A DNA stretch of 64,000 bases, taken from positions 399,418 to 463,417 of the forward strand of contig NZ_LWLE01000001.1 in NCBI RefSeq assembly GCF_001905125.1, written 5' to 3'. The notes beneath the pieces were generated by a model. It was given only the letters and a program-made list of their open reading frames with translations, had not been told where the DNA came from and did not search any database. The translations under genes were made by a program, and so were the position numbers. The DNA comes from Streptomyces sp. TSRI0281. GTDB lineage: Bacteria; Actinomycetota; Actinomycetes; Streptomycetales; Streptomycetaceae. Shown one piece after another: positions 62,499 to 64,000 of this stretch. The first letter of the stretch is position 1. The number at the start of each line of letters is the position of its first letter.

Positions 62499-62514
62499 GG
62501 TCGACATATCGACC
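62499..62514. promoter_or_regulatory. Dyad GGTCGA-CATA-TCGACC upstream of gdhA
   Basis: 6-bp perfect arms with a 4-bp spacer, about 150 bp before the gdhA start. It is operator-like. It does not match the GlnR box that I know. Confidence 0.45.
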
Positions 62515-62611
62515 TTGATCAACCGGTTCGGCCGGCGCCCGGATGACGCCCCCGCCTTCCCGGACCGGAGCGGCCCCGGAGCAGCCGCCCCGGAGCCTCC
62601 CCCGGCCGCCC

Positions 62612-62782
62612 TCAGGATTCGCGCGGCTCGCGCAGCATCCAGAGTCCGGCCCCGGAGCCGATCACCAGGACCCCCGCGACGACGCTCATCGCGATCTGCA
62701 GACCGCTTTCCTCCACCGCGAAGTTGATGAACACGTTCGCGACGAGCGAGACGGACAGTACGAGTCGGAGCAGGGCCTTCAT
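62612..62782 (-). CDS. Small two-helix membrane protein, 56 aa
   Basis: Reading leftward from ATG 62782 gives M-K-A-L-L-R-L-V-L-S-V-S-L-V-A-N, a short loop (F-A-V-E-E-S-G), a second helix (V-V-A-G-V-L-V-I-G-S-G-A-G-L) and a charged tail ending E-P-R-E-S. AGGACACC precedes the start. Membrane proteins of this size are common after metabolic genes in Streptomyces. The family is unknown. Confidence 0.68.
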   Translation of the reverse strand: MKALLRLVLSVSLVANVFINFAVEESGLQIAMSVVAGVLVIGSGAGLWMLREPRES

Positions 62783-62872
62783 GGTGTCCTCCGTTTGGGG
62801 TGATACGTCGAGTCTCCCGGCCGGAGCCGGCCGTCACGAGGGAGCCCTCACCCTGGTCCGGGGTGTACCCAC

Positions 62873-63241
62873 CTACACCTCGCCCTTCGGGACGGGGGTG
62901 TCGCTCCACCGGAACCAGGCACGGCCGTCCTGGATGTGCAGCAGGAACTCGGCGACCGTCCCGCCCGTCGGCCGGGTCAGGGTCATCGTCCGGTTCACCT
63001 GGTCGTGGACCGTCTCCCAGGCTTCGGCGCTCTCGTCGCTCCCGTCCTCGTCCATCCGGTCGAGGAGGACCAGTTCACGCGCGAAGAGGTCGCGTACCTC
63101 CTCATGGGCGGGGCCGGCCAGGAACCGGCCGTGCAGCCAGGGGAAGTCGTGCTCGTCGACGGCGATGGCGCCGACCAGGTCCTCGCCCCGCCGTGAGGGC
63201 AGTCGCAGCCTCAGCCGCCAGATGGCGTCGTCGTTCTCCAT
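62873..63241 (-). CDS. Hypothetical protein, 122 aa
   Basis: A soluble acidic protein with no recognised family. Segments such as D-F-P-W-L-H-G-R-F and A-W-F-R-W-S-D-T suggest a small beta-rich domain, and L-F-A-R-E-L-V-L-L-D-R-M-D-E-D a helix. It is divergent from the truncated membrane protein at 63329. ATG 63241 is the first in-frame ATG. Confidence 0.6.
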   Translation of the reverse strand: MENDDAIWRLRLRLPSRRGEDLVGAIAVDEHDFPWLHGRFLAGPAHEEVRDLFARELVLLDRMDEDGSDESAEAWETVHDQVNRTMTLTRPTGGTVAEFLLHIQDGRAWFRWSDTPVPKGEV

Positions 63242-63328
63242 AGCCGTACCCGGCCGCCCTTCGTGCCCGTTCGCGCATACGTTCCCCTCACCGTAAAGGG
63301 TGGCCCCGCCCCGTTAGGGTCGGTGCGC

Positions 63329-64000
63329 ATGGGGATCACCGAGAGCGTCCGTACGCACACGCCCGGACCGGTCGCCACGGTGAGCGGCGACGGAAGCCGC
63401 GCCCTGTGGCAGGTGCCGCTCGTCGCGACGCTGGCGGTGGTGCCGTTGTACGTGGTGTGGGCGACGGTCCTGGCCACCGGCGGCGGGGATCTGGCGGCGC
63501 AGGTCGCCTGGGCCGACTTCGTCTCGCGGCACCCTTCGTCCGCGTACAACCTCTCCTGGTACGGCGGGACGCACCCCGCCAACTACAGCGTGCTGGCACC
63601 GCCGTTGATGGGGCTGGTGGGTGTGCGGGCGGTGTCCGTGGGCGCCGGGCTCCTGGGGTCGTGGGCGCTGGCCCGGCTGTGCGTGCGCGGCGGGACGCGG
63701 TGGCCACTGGCGCCCGCGGTGCTGGGGTCGTTGGTGCTCTGGTGCAATGTCGCGTCCGGGCGGACGACGTTCGCGCTGGGCGTGGCGTTCGGCCTGGTCG
63801 CGCTGCTGTACGTACGGAGCCGTCCGGCGCTCGCGGCGGTGTGCGGGGTACTGACGGCGGCCGCGAGCCCGGTGGCGGGGCTGTTCCTGGTGGTGGCGGG
63901 TGCGGCCTACGGGCTCGACCGCCAGTGGCACCGGGCCCTGGCGCTGGTGCTGCTGCCCTTCGCGGTGGTGGCGGTGACCACGGTGCTCTTCCCGTTCACG
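63329..64000 (+). CDS. Polytopic membrane protein, 3' end outside window
   Basis: From ATG 63329 the frame stays open to the window edge (224 codons). A short polar start is followed by repeated hydrophobic helices (V-P-L-V-A-T-L-A-V-V-P-L-Y-V-V; L-A-P-A-V-L-G-S-L-V-L-W; L-A-L-V-L-L-P-F-A-V-V). An A-D-F-V-S-R-H-P and N-Y-S-V loop lies between helices 1 and 2. It resembles actinobacterial integral membrane proteins of unknown role, possibly glycosyltransferase-like, but no motif is decisive. Confidence 0.7.
   Translation, partial: MGITESVRTHTPGPVATVSGDGSRALWQVPLVATLAVVPLYVVWATVLATGGGDLAAQVAWADFVSRHPSSAYNLSWYGGTHPANYSVLAPPLMGLVGVRAVSVGAGLLGSWALARLCVRGGTRWPLAPAVLGSLVLWCNVASGRTTFALGVAFGLVALLYVRSRPALAAVCGVLTAAASPVAGLFLVVAGAAYGLDRQWHRALALVLLPFAVVAVTTVLFPFT

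Noticed and set aside
62499..62514. GlnR box for gdhA
   Set aside because: The dyad GGTCGA-N4-TCGACC does not fit the gTnAc-n6-GaAAc pattern, so it is listed only as an unassigned dyad.

Overview
The window is from a high-GC actinobacterium, almost certainly a Streptomyces. Nearly every codon ends in G or C, GTG and TTG starts are common, and the gene set includes mycothiol conjugate amidase, a GTP-dependent PEP carboxykinase, a paired clpP3/clpP4-type operon and a DasR-type operator on a chitinase promoter. No rRNA, tRNA, CRISPR array, insertion sequence or phage integrase was seen. The left edge cuts a prepilin peptidase gene and the right edge cuts a membrane protein gene.

Positions 1-18.8 kb hold a Flp/Tad (type IVb) pilus locus. 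A long leftward run contains cpaB, cpaE/tadZ, two TadE minor pilins, the ATPase cpaF/tadA, tadB, tadC, a histidine kinase, a NarL-type response regulator, the Flp pilin, a TadG-like protein, a lipoprotein and an OmpA-domain protein. A divergent gene (2931-4949) encodes an unusual protein in which membrane helices, a prepilin-like segment and a large exported domain are joined. A prepilin peptidase and a DUF192 gene lie at the far left. A GGGCCC-rich motif of about 22 bp recurs in four non-coding gaps here and may be the regulator's operator. A 39-bp tandem repeat lies upstream of cpaB.

19.2-21.2 kb is a secreted GH18 chitinase under a DasR-like operator. 21.4-28.5 kb is a divergent catabolic cluster. 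Leftward it has a PfkB-type sugar kinase, an IclR regulator, RidA and a GntP permease. Rightward it has a D-threonine-aldolase/D-serine-dehydratase-like PLP enzyme and an N-acyl-D-amino-acid deacylase. A palindrome in the shared promoter is the probable IclR site.

28.5-33.6 kb has a siderophore-interacting protein with a divergent TetR regulator, a secreted serine protease, an HxlR regulator facing an NAD(P)-binding oxidoreductase gene broken by one in-frame TGA, and an arylamine N-acetyltransferase. 33.8-40.5 kb has an AlaA-like aminotransferase, a secreted beta-propeller/Ig-like protein, PEP carboxykinase and a TrhA (hemolysin III) protein.

40.6-50.3 kb has a DUF255 thioredoxin-fold protein, a 1115-residue STAND/TPR protein, mycothiol amidase mca, a DUF4307 protein, greA ending in a 56-nt perfect palindrome, and a GntR/UTRA regulator with an orphan zinc-ribbon protein across two TCTCTAGAGA palindromes. 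50.3-64 kb is mostly housekeeping: a DrrAB-like ABC exporter, threonine ammonia-lyase, MarR, a minimal sigma-region-4 protein coupled to a membrane protein, DUF1059, cystathionine gamma-synthase, MsrA, clpP3/clpP4 with a PopR-like regulator, and NADP glutamate dehydrogenase.
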